The notes below the pieces were generated by a model, which did not search any database, was not told the DNA's origin, and saw nothing but the letters and a program-made list of their open reading frames with translations. Below are positions 51,392 through 61,301 of a stretch of DNA of 64,000 nucleotides, piece after piece. Numbering within the stretch: the stretch's first letter is position 1; every line of letters begins with the position of its first letter. This stretch comes from Galaxea fascicularis (lineage: Eukaryota > Cnidaria > Anthozoa > Scleractinia > Euphylliidae). A program made the translations under genes and the position numbers. Location of the stretch: contig OX419342.1 of assembly GCA_948470475.1 (NCBI GenBank), forward strand, positions 16,838,467-16,902,466. The letters run 5' to 3'.

Positions 51392-54024
51392 ATAAAACAT
51401 AGGGACGCAATGCGTGCTCGAGCTATTTTGTGAAGGTTGGAAAAATGTTGATAAGATAGGGAGAAGTCAGAAAATGGTTGAATGGTGAGTCATTTATCTG
51501 TGGCGCTTTTGGGTTTTGCTATGGTATCGGAGAAGTACGAGCAAACTGTTTTTCATTTGATTTTTGTTTAGTTTTCTTATTTCTAAGACTGATTTTGAGT
51601 TTGATTTGTACCAATTAAATAGTCATTCATCCTACATTTTTTGAAACAAGAGTTCCATTAATTCCGCAAAAACCGATACGTAATATATTTTCTATTATTT
51701 GTTCATTTTCTTTCTCCGCACTTTCGCAAACACTATATTCGTCCAGTCTCTCAAATTCCCTAAATATACGTACACGTGCTGATACAGTTCCAGGACCATG
51801 TGAAGGAATATTTGCAAACAGACGGACTATGCAATATACTACAATACATGAGACCACAAAAACCGAATCAACGTTGAATACAGTACTGATAATGAATATA
51901 GATGTAATTGCCGTAACGATCAATTTCTGATTTTCGAGTGCTTTATGCTGTTTACTTCGGACAGCAAAAATGGTCCGACCTAAATAAATGTTCTTATTTT
52001 AGTGTTGGGGCTTTAGCTGGCAACGTCTGTGTACAGTAAGCAGATGAGCGTAACACCGCGTTATATCCCGAAATAAGGGCAATATTAAACTTACCGACTC
52101 GAAAACAAACCACCAATTAATTCCAAAATAAGCTCCTCCGAATTAAGAGCGTCAACAGTTGTACAATATTAATAAACTCGATCAACAGACAAACAACGGA
52201 TCGAAATCCGTCAATAAGAAGAAAAGAAAACTGAAGTTGAGAAAAGTAACCAATAAAATACGGTTAAAAGTGACCAATCATTGTAACAGAAAATAAATTC
52301 AATTAAATGTTGTTGTAAACAAGTTGAATTGACCACGTGCAAATCTTGTGATTGATCAAAGGTCATGTTGGATGCACGTGACCGATCAAAGTTCGGAGTA
52401 GCATTTAACCAACAGCGCTGCCTTATTCATGTGGGAATTAACCAACGAACTTGCTATTACCAAACGTATGCACGTGATAGACCAAAGTTGAAAATCGCAT
52501 TTGATAAACAGGGCTGTATGTCTTGGTGCCTGTTTACACGTGAGAGACAAAAGTAATCCCTTTGACAAATGAAATTGCTCACTGTCCGAAATCACCATTT
52601 TCATTGTTTAAAAAACGGCTTCACTTCAAGGGGAACAAATATCCAGATAAGGATTCCCTTCCATAGCATTTTTCTTCCGTACAAATATCACTTGTGGAAA
52701 CAGGCACTTCTAATTAGACTATATTTATAGTTTTCAAATCCGTCAAACATATGTTTATTTTCGTCACACAATGCTCTTCCAGTTTTAACAATGTTCTTGC
52801 AGTTTTGACAAAATTAGCAAGGAACAAAAAAACACAAGAAAAATTACAAAACTAAGCACTCGTCCACTTCGAAACGAAGAATTTGCTCCCCGAGTAGGAA
52901 CCGATCAACCAAATTACCTTGATGCTGAATCAATTACGACTAGCATTATTCGTTTAACGTTTTTTGCCGCTTTTCACCGCCTACATTTTTTCCGATAATC
53001 AGAGCATTCAATCAGTTCAATGGCAAATAGTAATATGTGATTTAAAGGACACCCCATTTCTTCCCCGCTAGGTTTCCCGCGGTTACACTACGGGTTGTTT
53101 GAATAACTCGACGTTTCAATTCTCAAAAACTAAATTTCATTGTTTTTAACCCTTAAAAATTCTCCTCAGAAGTGGTCGAGTGCCACTAACATAGTTCTAC
53201 TTTCGTTTTCATTGGGATGACCAAATTCAAAGATGCTGAAAAATCATTGAAGGACTTTCTAGGATGCGCAGGTTGTGCATCGCACGCAATTCAAAATAGT
53301 AAAGACACTTCCCTCGAAAACGTCAGACGTCAGGCTTTTCATTACACAGTAACTTAGCGCTGATTGGCTCAGTAGTAATTTTTACGTGGACTCCGGCTGA
53401 TCTTTGCTAACAATGGGAAAGGAATCTGCTGCTCGTTTCAGCAGACGTTCATTGGGGAGGAAAGATTGCGTGACGAACCAAAAGAGCGCCTGCGAAGGAG
53501 ACGAAACACACGGTTGTTATAACCAACAAGCCGCGGCCGTAAACTTCAAATACTTTCGTCCCCACCTTACTACCTTCACCATCCATCGAAACAGCACAAC
53601 TCATACTTCATTCTAATCTGACTCCAGTATCTCAAGCCTATTGTTGTCATTCACGCATGCGTTAAATATACAAACCCTATTCCCCGGAAAGACTACCATA
53701 ACGGTGGTACCCCTTGGCGTGATAGTAATAAATAAATAAAAATACATCACGCAACATGACATGGATGACGCGTGACATTCCACGTTCATGTTCCTTTGAG
53801 CGTAATCAACACGCATGTGTAACTTAGTCTCAGTGCTGACCATCACTGACCACATGCTTTCAAAAACACCTTTAAAACAGGGAATTAGATTGGTCGCTGG
53901 CTGAAACAATGCCATCTAAAGAAACCTTTATTTCATTGGTTCAAGACAGAACCATCCGACCACGGAAGAATTTCTTGAGCTTCATGTTGACATAGAGCGA
54001 TTTTGTTTACACAAAATAGCTCAA
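51392..54024. mobile_element. Non-autonomous element, copy 2 (2.6 kb), inserted in the LINE 3' UTR
   Basis: It is nearly colinear with 12160-15155, roughly 90-95% alike by eye outside the indels. The left end GAGCTATTTTGTG faces CACAAAATAGCTC at the right end. A target duplication of only 2-3 bp around ACA is possible but unclear. The open frame at 51627-51923 (minus) shares [12 protein letters not shown] and the end [13 protein letters not shown] with copy 1 but has a different N-terminal part. No transposase is recognised. Confidence 0.82.
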
Positions 54025-54845
54025 CAATAGCTACAAAAGTACAGACTGATTACAAAAATGAATACAAAATATAATATACAACTTACGAAATCACAAGCAC
54101 ATAGATAAAAACAGGAAAAGCTTAAAATACTCTTTATTTTGACGAAATCTAGATTTTTGTCATTTCGTTTAATTAATGTATCAATATCAGGATAAGAATC
54201 CTGATTTAAGAAGATTTGGAATAAAGATTCGGTTATTTTTTCTTGAATCTAAATTTTGGGAGCTTTCTCAGCGTATCAGGAATATAGTTCCAAATTTTTG
54301 CGCCAATAGAGGAAAAAGAGTTCTTGTGGTGATTCAGTCGAGAGTAGTTAATATAGAAATTACCAGCGGTAGAAGAACGTGTATTGTAATGATGAACATC
54401 TTTAGTGGGTGTAAAGAGAGCAGAAATGTTAGATGGCACAACTTTGTTACTGACATCATGCATTAAGATAGACCAATTTTTAAGGTAGATTAAGGGTAAA
54501 GGCAGAATATTGGTAGAGATAAAAAGTGGAACAGCGTGAACATTAAACTTGGAAAAATTCATCAAGCGGACTACCCGTTTTTGAAGAAGGAGTATCTTAT
54601 TTAGGTGCGTTTTGGCTGCCTGTCCCCAGGCAGTAAGGCCATAGGAGATGTATGGAGAAATAAGAGATCTATATATATTAAGCAAAGTCAGAAAGGGAGT
54701 GAAATGCCTTAATCTGGAAATTATACCTATATGACTACTGATCTTTGATGCGATATGGCTGATATGATATTTCCAACAAAGATTACTATCCATTAGAACC
54801 CCTAAGTACTTGACATATGACTTACGTTCTATACTTATCAATCTA

Positions 54846-54849
54846 TTTT
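54846..54849. repeat. Probable target-site duplication TTTT, left copy
   Basis: The left flank ends CAATCTATTTT and the right flank starts TTTTTTTGG after 61301. The inferred uninterrupted site is CAATCTATTTTTTTGG with seven T, so four T appear to be duplicated. The T run makes the exact size uncertain. Confidence 0.6.
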
Positions 54850-54884
54850 AACGCGTTCCAAACTAATTTGTGGCATTACATTTT
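54850..54884 (+). repeat. Terminal inverted repeat, left end of the 6.45-kb element
   Basis: It begins with the perfect palindrome AACGCGTT. It is paired with 61267-61301. Confidence 0.9.
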
Positions 54885-55087
54885 GGAGAAATTCGGTGCA
54901 AGATAAGCAAAAAGCACCGAAGAATTTTGTCAATCCGAGTGAAGCTGAGCGTTTCATCGAAGGAAAACTTCGTTTCCGCCAAGTTCATAAGAGCCACGAT
55001 TTAGAATATGGGAATTCCGCCAAAATAACAATATTTTATTCGACTTTGAGCAAGCATAATTATAAGAACACAGTTTACCGTTTTTAA
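54856..55087 (+). CDS. Unassigned open frame running out of the left terminal repeat
   Basis: The frame reads TRSKLICGITFWRNS from the terminal repeat and on through KQKAPKNFVNPSEAERFIEG to NTVYRF and a stop. The right end gives the corresponding TRSKLNCGITFLTNS on the minus strand and continues with an unrelated sequence. The parallel start comes from the shared terminal repeat and does not prove a gene. No domain is recognised and the only internal ATG is at 54896. It may be the remnant of a transposon protein or chance. Confidence 0.2.
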
Positions 55088-55559
55088 ATAAGAAATTCCG
55101 AATTTCGGACCCACTCAACACTTATCCGAGGGAAAACGATCATTACTATTTAACTTGAAAAGTATTCCTAATTTCGGACCCCCTCAACACTTTTCCAAGG
55201 AAAAACGGTCACTTCTATCTAGTTCGAAAGGTGTTCCGAATTTCGGACCCTCTCAAGACTTATCCGAGGAAAAACGGTCATTTCTATTAAACGTAAGAGG
55301 GATTCCGAAATTCGGACCCCCTTAACACTTATCGGAGGGGAAACGGTCATTACTATCTAACTGGAGATGTTTTCCGAATTTCGGACCCACTCAACACTTA
55401 TCCGAGGAAAAACTATCATTAATATTTAACTTGAGAGGTTTTCCGAATTTCCGACCCCCATCAACGCTTATCCGAGGAAAAACGGGCACTTCTATCTAAC
55501 TCTTCCGAATTTCCGACCTCCTTAACACTTATCCGAGGAAAAACGAACATTACTATTGA
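55088..55559 (+). repeat. 65-bp tandem array with TTCCGAATTTCGGACC, left side
   Basis: About seven units contain TTCCGAATTTCGGACCCCCT, then CAACACTTATCCGAGGAAAA and ACGGTCATTACTATYTAACT. The start TTCCGAATTTCGG is palindromic. A further unit follows the tRNA array at 56757-56850, so the tRNA array interrupts this repeat. Confidence 0.92.
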
Positions 55560-55564
55560 TGTGT

Positions 55565-55603
55565 GGCTTCATAGCTCAGTTGGTAGAGCATCGCACCGGT
55601 ATC

Positions 55604-55636
<33 letters not shown>
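55565..55636 (+). tRNA. tRNA-like gene 1, anticodon position GGT (Thr)
   Basis: The cloverleaf fits 72 nt: acceptor GGCTTCA/TGAAGCC, D stem GCTC/GAGC, T stem ACGGG/CCCGT with loop TTCGAAT. Internal Pol III promoters are intact: A box TAGCTCAGTTGG, B box GGTTCGAATCC. TTTTT at 55642-55646 is a good terminator. The anticodon arm is odd: loop CCGGTAT has C at position 33 instead of the nearly universal U, and pair 31-39 is A-C. By position the anticodon is GGT (threonine). It may be a true but unusual tRNA, or a tRNA-derived transcription unit that no longer decodes. No intron and no encoded CCA. Confidence 0.8.
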
Positions 55637-55637
<1 letters not shown>

Positions 55638-55672
55638 TGACTTTTTCAGGCTTCTTCTTTCCAATTGCTTAA

Positions 55673-55703
<31 letters not shown>

Positions 55704-55814
55704 ACTTGTATCTACAACCGCAGTACAAATATGAATTATTTCATATATATACTTCACACCACTTCACTGTGCGGGAAAATATGAACTCAACAATTGACCT
55801 CGCTCCCAATGTGT

Positions 55815-55853
55815 GGCTTCATAGCTCAGTTGGTAGAGCATCGCACCGGTATC

Positions 55854-55886
<33 letters not shown>
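55815..55886 (+). tRNA. tRNA-like gene 2, identical copy
   Basis: It is identical to the first copy, exactly 250 bp downstream, with the same A and B boxes and T5 terminator. Confidence 0.8.
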
Positions 55887-55887
<1 letters not shown>

Positions 55888-55922
55888 TGACTTTTTCAGG
55901 CTTCTTCTTTCCAATTGCTTAA

Positions 55923-55953
<31 letters not shown>

Positions 55954-56064
55954 ACTTGTATCTACAACCGCAGTACAAATATGAATTATTTCATATATAT
56001 ACTTCACACCACTTCACTGTGCGGGAAAATATGAACTCAACAATTGACCTCGCTCCCAATGTGT

Positions 56065-56103
56065 GGCTTCATAGCTCAGTTGGTAGAGCATCGCACCGGT
56101 ATC

Positions 56104-56136
<33 letters not shown>
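56065..56136 (+). tRNA. tRNA-like gene 3, identical copy
   Basis: It is identical to copies 1 and 2 in gene and flanks, and keeps the C33 anticodon loop and the T5 terminator. Confidence 0.8.
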
Positions 56137-56137
<1 letters not shown>

Positions 56138-56172
56138 TGACTTTTTCAGGCTTCTTCTTTCCAATTGCTTAA

Positions 56173-56203
<31 letters not shown>

Positions 56204-56314
56204 ACTTGTATCTACAACCGCAGTACAAATATGAATTATTTCATATATATACTTCACACCACTTCACTGTGCGGGAAAATATGAACTCAACAATTGACCT
56301 CGCTCCCAATGTGT

Positions 56315-56353
56315 GGCTTCATAGCTCAGTTGGTAGAGCATCGCACCGGTATC

Positions 56354-56386
<33 letters not shown>
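56315..56386 (+). tRNA. tRNA-like gene 4, identical copy
   Basis: It is identical in sequence to the others, with the same spacing. Confidence 0.8.
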
Positions 56387-56387
<1 letters not shown>

Positions 56388-56422
56388 TGACTTTTTCAGG
56401 CTTCTTCTTTCCAATTGCTTAA

Positions 56423-56453
<31 letters not shown>

Positions 56454-56564
56454 ACTTGTATCTACAACCGCAGTACAAATATGAATTATTTCATATATAT
56501 ACTTCACACCACTTCACTGTGCGGGAAAATATGAACTCAACAATTGACCTCGCTCCCAATGTGT

Positions 56565-56603
56565 GGCTTCATAGCTCAGTTGGTAGAGCATCGCACCGGT
56601 ATC

Positions 56604-56636
<33 letters not shown>
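56565..56636 (+). tRNA. tRNA-like gene 5, identical copy in the truncated last unit
   Basis: The gene is complete and has its terminator. The unit breaks off 120 bp later, where the 65-bp repeat resumes. Confidence 0.8.
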
Positions 56637-56637
<1 letters not shown>

Positions 56638-56672
56638 TGACTTTTTCAGGCTTCTTCTTTCCAATTGCTTAA

Positions 56673-56703
<31 letters not shown>

Positions 56704-56756
56704 ACTTGTATCTACAACCGCAGTACAAATATGAATTATTTCATATATATACTTCA

Positions 56757-56850
56757 CATTACTATTGAACTTGAGAGGTTTTCCGAATTTCGCATCCCCC
56801 CACCCCTCCCCCGTTTAATACTTATGCGAGGAAAAACAATCACTTCAAAT
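56757..56850 (+). repeat. 65-bp array resumed after the tRNA array
   Basis: CATTACTATTGAACTTGAGA and TTTTCCGAATTTCGCATCCC continue the unit seen before 55560, then decay with a C-rich insert. Confidence 0.85.
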
Positions 56851-59670
56851 TAAGCTAACTGGATAGGTTTCCCGTCGGGCCACGTCAACACTTGCTCAAG
56901 AAATTACTGTACTGTACAGTTCGCTGCGGCTGGATGATGAATGATAAAATACATTGTATGTAGAAACAAAAAGGCAGCCTGTTACTGGGAGCTGTCGGAG
57001 AAATCATCTTTCTCTCCGAGATATTCAACAATTTTACATTTGTCCCTTCCTCCTGTTTGCTCAATGAAGATGACAGACCTCTTCAGCTTCAAGCTTGCCA
57101 GCATCCCGCATTTCCTGAAGATGATAACACTTACGTCAAACGAGAAATGACTAACGTAATTATATTACAGTAATAAAATAACACAGTCTACTGAAAAGTT
57201 TCTTTTTCTCGGGAAAATCTAAAGCCAGCAGCCATCAGATACAGAGGAAAGTTATAAAGCCACCCAATAAACTTGCGAGTCTATTGTTAATGAAATGCGG
57301 AGTTGCATGTCTGTTTTGAGTTTTTATTCTTGATTCCCGAATAATTACCCTCTCTAAACTTTAAACCAAAACTAACTTCCCCTCCCAACGCAAAATTTGT
57401 ATTTGCTTGGTTTCTGTCTCTTTTGTATTTCTCGTTTTAAAAGCTCCAGATAAATTACTTGAAACAGTTTCTTATTACATGTTCACCAAGAGGTTTTTAT
57501 AACACCCATTTAAGTTATTTAATTTGAAGTAACTGACATACATAACGCTTAAAACTTTATATTTTATGATCTTGACTATCAGTAATCAATAGCAATTTTC
57601 TGAATAAACGCGAAACAAGGCATTTACTTTTCATAGGCACTGAAGAGAAAGTTTCATACCTGGATCCGCATCCTTTCCCAGCTTTTTTTCGGTGTGGCGA
57701 CGGCCGTGCTTACATCCAGTAAACACCCATATTCTAATCCCTTCCAACTTTTCTAAAGGAAGACCATTTCAGACAGCCTTTGCTTTGCCATGAACAACCG
57801 TAACATACCACAATTTCTCTGCTTGGGATGGCATTGTTACCAGAAACTAAACACTGATTACTCAGGCAAGGCTAGTGATTAACTAGCAGAGCACTTATTT
57901 CAAGCTGATCTTGAGCTACGTGACTATCTTATATTTACATAAATGTTTTCTCACGGTTCACGTTTGGGAGTGCCGACAAGGAGGTGTGAAAATGCGGCAT
58001 TAAGACAGCAAACAAAGAGTTCGTTGCACAACTGATTTTTTTTTTTTTTTTGGATAGATGTTTTCCGAAGAAGATGACCAACCAGAGTTTAAAATGGAGG
58101 GCTGACGTTTTAAAGCCTCTAGATAAAATTCTAGTTGGGAGAGCCACTGGGTTATAGGTGTCACAGTTGTAATACAAATGCCGGCTCATCCTTTTGTTCT
58201 ACATTCAATGGTCGGTATTGTTATTTTCAAGTTGCGAGCGATCAACGTGGGCATTTAAAATAGCCTAACTTACTAGCCTGAAAAAACACCGCAGTTAATG
58301 TCAGTTAATAGTTGGCACCGCCAGTGATAAAGCATAATTGCAGAGTATATAACGTTCATTGTCCCGTAGTTGGTAGATATGTGTTCGATTCGCGGTGTGA
58401 TAAAAAATTCTTCCCCGAGCCGTTCGAGGTGACACAAATCTAGTGAATTAAAATTGATTGATTGGCGGAACTGTGTCTTTTTGTTCTCAGACCGATGGGA
58501 CTGCTAAGCAAAGATCGGCAAAATATCCCTGGTCAATAAGCATGAAATGATCAAACCACAGATGAGAAACCTTCACTAAAGGCCTAGGGTATTATCATCT
58601 TTACTGAAGCTGGCTTCTGTTTCATTTCTGATAAAATGAACAATAGCCTGTTCTTTGTCCAGCAACATTTAATCTAAAAGGTGTTACCAATCCAACGTAA
58701 CATCATAGCCAGTGTTATTGTTCCAAATCGAACAGCTAAACAGCCCGGCATTGAAAATTCTTGATGTCTCCATCACCGCTTCGCTTGAAATATTTGAAGT
58801 TAGTTTTAACGATACGTGTTCGAGTCCTTGCGCTAATATATTGCACAGTACTCAAATCAAGGAATCTGCTTCTGCTCCTCAAGACAGTCAAACGATCTTC
58901 TTTACTTCAGACTCAGGAACCGAACTTGAAGTATGTATTTGACGAGAGCACGATCTCTGGTGAGTAATATTTACCGGTATGTATGCTCAAGCAGTTTGTC
59001 TTTTGACTTTTTTGGATCAAACATTTGGGAAAGCAAGGTTACTGAATTACAGGAATTAGATTAATATTTATGGCGAGATATCTGAAATTTTAAATGTGTT
59101 AACGACTGATAGAGAATTTTGATCCGTCGAGAGATCAACAGAAGGTGCCATGTGATTCTATTTCGACAAAAATTTATTCTGAGTTCAAATGCTCCAAAAA
59201 TCATTCTACATGCAAATGCTCAGCCTAAGCCGGTCTTATCGAAGGGAACCGGCTCGAATATTCTATTGTGCATATGTGTGTGAAGTGAAGTTAGTCACTT
59301 AAAGATGAAAGCTAAGAACTATAGAATGCTCGCCTAATAAGTAATTAATCAGATAAAATAAGCGGAAGATCTGTTTGGGTATTTAAAAAATGAATGCATG
59401 ATTTTGTACTGTAGGTTAATTAGAGTTCTAAATCCAAATTACACTGAGAATTACCACTCTAAATATTAATTAGAGATGAAGATGTATAGATGTTTTTATG
59501 TGACCTGAATATACCAATTCTGTTGGCTGTCACCATCATGAACTTTTATGTACATTTCATTGCTTCCGATTCACACTGGAAGATCGAGGCCACCACCAGA
59601 GCAGGAGAATCTTGTGCTGACAAGTCATGACATTTTGGGATCATTTGTGGCGGTGAACTTGTAAAACCAT
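56851..59670. other. Interior of the 6.45-kb element, no gene recognised
   Basis: Open frames are short (up to 84 codons) and without motifs. Two overlapping frames at 58712-58967 look ordinary. GAAGGAAAAGG-type or transposase-like motifs (DDE, YR, HUH) were looked for and not seen. A poly-T run lies at 58037-58050. Confidence 0.5.
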
Positions 59671-59675
59671 GATAA

Positions 59676-59933
59676 GGGACGGACCATTAGAAAAGTTATG
59701 GAGGGGGGGGGGGGGGGGTGGACGAAGTGCAAAAAAAAGTTCATGCAAGGGAAAATTAAGTGAAAAAATAATTCATGTTTGCAGAGTAGACCAATATCAA
59801 CACAACATTTTGACAAAATAAATATTCATTCACGGGAAACATTGAAGAAAAAAATTCCTGCGGCTAAAACTTGTGTATTCCCGCTCCCCCCCCCCCCCCC
59901 CCCTTCATAACTTTTCTAATGGTCCGTCCCTAA
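59676..59933. mobile_element. MITE with AGGGACGGACCATTAGAAAA ends and G/C homopolymers
   Basis: The left end AGGGACGGACCATTAGAAAA, followed by GTTATGGAGGGG and a G run, is mirrored at the right by a C run, CATAACTTTTCTAATGGTCC and GTCCCT. It is a young-looking insertion inside the 6.45-kb element. Confidence 0.88.
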
Positions 59934-60534
59934 GATACCAGTTATCCGGAGACCAGCTCCCGAAGGACTGTATTATTTTATGTTACTTTTCTTTAACCGA
60001 TGGAGGCAAACTGTTGTCTTCTACTAGAAAACATCTTCAATCTGAGTGTGACAAATTGAAAGCCGAAGAGTGACTGTGTTTTTTTTTCCCTTTTAATAAC
60101 ATGCAGTGACAGTGGTTGAAAGGAAACTTCAATTTCAAGAAAATCCAGAGTAATTTAACTTCTTAATATTATATCATTCAAGGCTTTTCGTTTGGTAAGG
60201 TATTTTGCAATTTGAACAAAAAAGAAAAAAAAACCTCTAGTGGCTTAAGACAAAATTAATTCAAGAAGGATATTTTTAAACCAATTTCAGTTATTTTGTT
60301 TATTCGTGTACTAGCAAACAACAAAATGCCTTGAACAAATGAATTGCTTGACCTTAAACAAGATTTTCTGGCAAACCGAAGTCAATAGGTTTGGTGCTAA
60401 CTTCTTACATTTTACGGTAATTGTTTATCAAGGTATCAAATGGTTCGTGATGGATGATCGACCTATATAAAGAATACAACAACTTGAAATTAAATTTTCT
60501 TCATCGTTCATCTTCACTGTATAGAACTGTTATT

Positions 60535-60950
60535 GTTACGGAGGTCCGAAAGTCTTGACGTCGCTCCGGGTTCCGAAATTCGGAAACGTCTGTGGGTTGT
60601 TAGGGGTTCCGAAATTCGGAAACGTCTTAGCGTTGGTAGGGGGCTCCGATATTCGGAAATGTCTTGCGTTGTTGGGGTTTCCGAAATTCGGAAACGTCTT
60701 GGCGCTGTTCGTGGCTTCCGAAATTCGGAAACGTCTTAGCGTTGGTAGGGAGTTCCGAAATTCGGAAACATCTGGCTTTCTTACGGGTTTCCGAAATTCG
60801 GAAACGTATTGGCGTTGTAAGGGGGTTCCGAAATTCGGAAACCTTTTTGGATTATTAGGGGCTCCGAAATTCAGAATAACCTCTGCATATTTAGGGAATT
60901 CCGAAATTCGGAAAAATCTTCATTGTCTGGGAGTTCCGATACTCAATAAA
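60535..60950 (+). repeat. 45-bp tandem array with TTCCGAAATTCGGAA, right side
   Basis: About nine units contain GTTCCGAAATTCGGAAACGT and then CTTGGCGTTGTTAGGG. The core TTCCGAAATTCGGAA is a palindrome around its central base and shares TTCCGAA-TTCGG with the left-side 65-bp array. Three open frames over this array give RNSETS or PKFGNV repeats and are artefacts. Confidence 0.94.
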
Positions 60951-61266
60951 ATCTTGAGGTTGAGTGAAACCATTGATTTGTGCTGAGAAAATTTGCGTTT
61001 CCGGATAAAATAGGAATTCCTTCTTCTTAATTTTAGCACGATTTTAAGATTCCGAGCTTATAGAGAAAATTATCCCTTGTGTAAAGGAGCTTTTTTCGAA
61101 TTCCGCGCAAAAGTTACTTGTACTTTTTTGGCCAAATCTTACTGTTTTCCGTTGAAACTTCTCAGAACCCTTGGCTCAAATTTATGATTCCGACTGAGAT
61201 TGCAGTTGTGCTCGTCAAAATAAGCGATTTTTCTCTTGAATCTAAGTAATTGCTCTGAATTTGTCA

Positions 61267-61301
61267 AAAATGTAATGCCACAATTTAGTTTGGAACGCGT
61301 T
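61267..61301 (-). repeat. Terminal inverted repeat, right end of the 6.45-kb element
   Basis: In reverse it reads AACGCGTTCCAAACTAAATT and on; it pairs with 54850-54884. The minus-strand LINE frame runs into it without a stop and continues to 61139, producing a chimeric tail on the RT frame. Confidence 0.9.

Larger units (their letters stand above)
51123..54849 (-). pseudogene. LINE remnant, 3' half: RT C-terminus and 3' UTR, split by another element
   Basis: On the minus strand, 54849-54233 reads NRLISIERKSYVKYLGVLMD, then LRHFTPFLTLLNIYRSLISP and SYGLTAWGQAAKTHLNK, then HHYNTRSS and IWNYIPDTLRKLPKF. This is the C-terminal region of a CR1/jockey-like LINE RT. A frameshift near 54235 leads into ITESLFQIFLNQDSYP, ending near 54165. 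The 3' UTR continues to 54026, is interrupted by the element at 51392-54024, resumes at 51391 with a 120-bp direct duplication (51225 and 51344), and ends near a (GTT)n tail at 51142-51123. The N-terminal half lies at 61302-61985. Confidence 0.88.
55560..56756 (+). repeat. 250-bp tandem array carrying tRNA-like genes, 4.8 units
   Basis: Four complete units and one of 197 bp show no difference by eye. Each holds a 72-nt tRNA-like gene, TTCAGGCTTCTTCTTTCC, and about 120 bp of spacer with GATCACTCTTCACTTG and CGCTCCCAAT. CATTACTATTGA flanks the whole array (55548-55559 and 56757-56768). That could be a 12-bp target duplication, although the same phrase is part of the surrounding 65-bp repeat. 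The 63-codon frames within each unit merely translate it. Confidence 0.97.
54850..61301. mobile_element. 6452-bp DNA element with inverted ends, palindromic arrays and a tRNA array
   Basis: Left end: AACGCGTTCCAAACTAATTT and GTGGCATTACATTTT at 54850-54884. Right end in reverse: AACGCGTTCCAAACTAAATT and GTGGCATTACATTTT. The ends match at 33 or 34 of the first 35 positions. The element lies exactly within the RT codons of a minus-strand LINE. Removing it with one TTTT copy restores DNQ-K-NRLISIERK in frame, as in related LINEs. Inside, in order: an unassigned 78-codon frame, a 65-bp array, five tRNA-like genes, another 65-bp unit, about 2.8 kb of sequence without recognised genes, a MITE and a 45-bp array. 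I see no transposase, helicase, integrase or polymerase, so it is probably non-autonomous. I cannot assign a superfamily. Confidence 0.88.

Noticed and set aside
54848..54851. TTAA at the left end of the 6.45-kb element, suggesting a piggyBac or Kolobok target
   Set aside because: The right end shows TTTT and not TTAA, so a TTAA duplication does not fit.
55691..56632. Four identical 63-codon open frames
   Set aside because: They span the spacer and the tRNA-like gene of each 250-bp unit. The last part is simply the tRNA sequence read as protein.
60533..60986. Three overlapping repeat-rich open frames
   Set aside because: They are translations of the 45-bp palindromic array. The repeated peptide differs by frame and there is no start or splice context.
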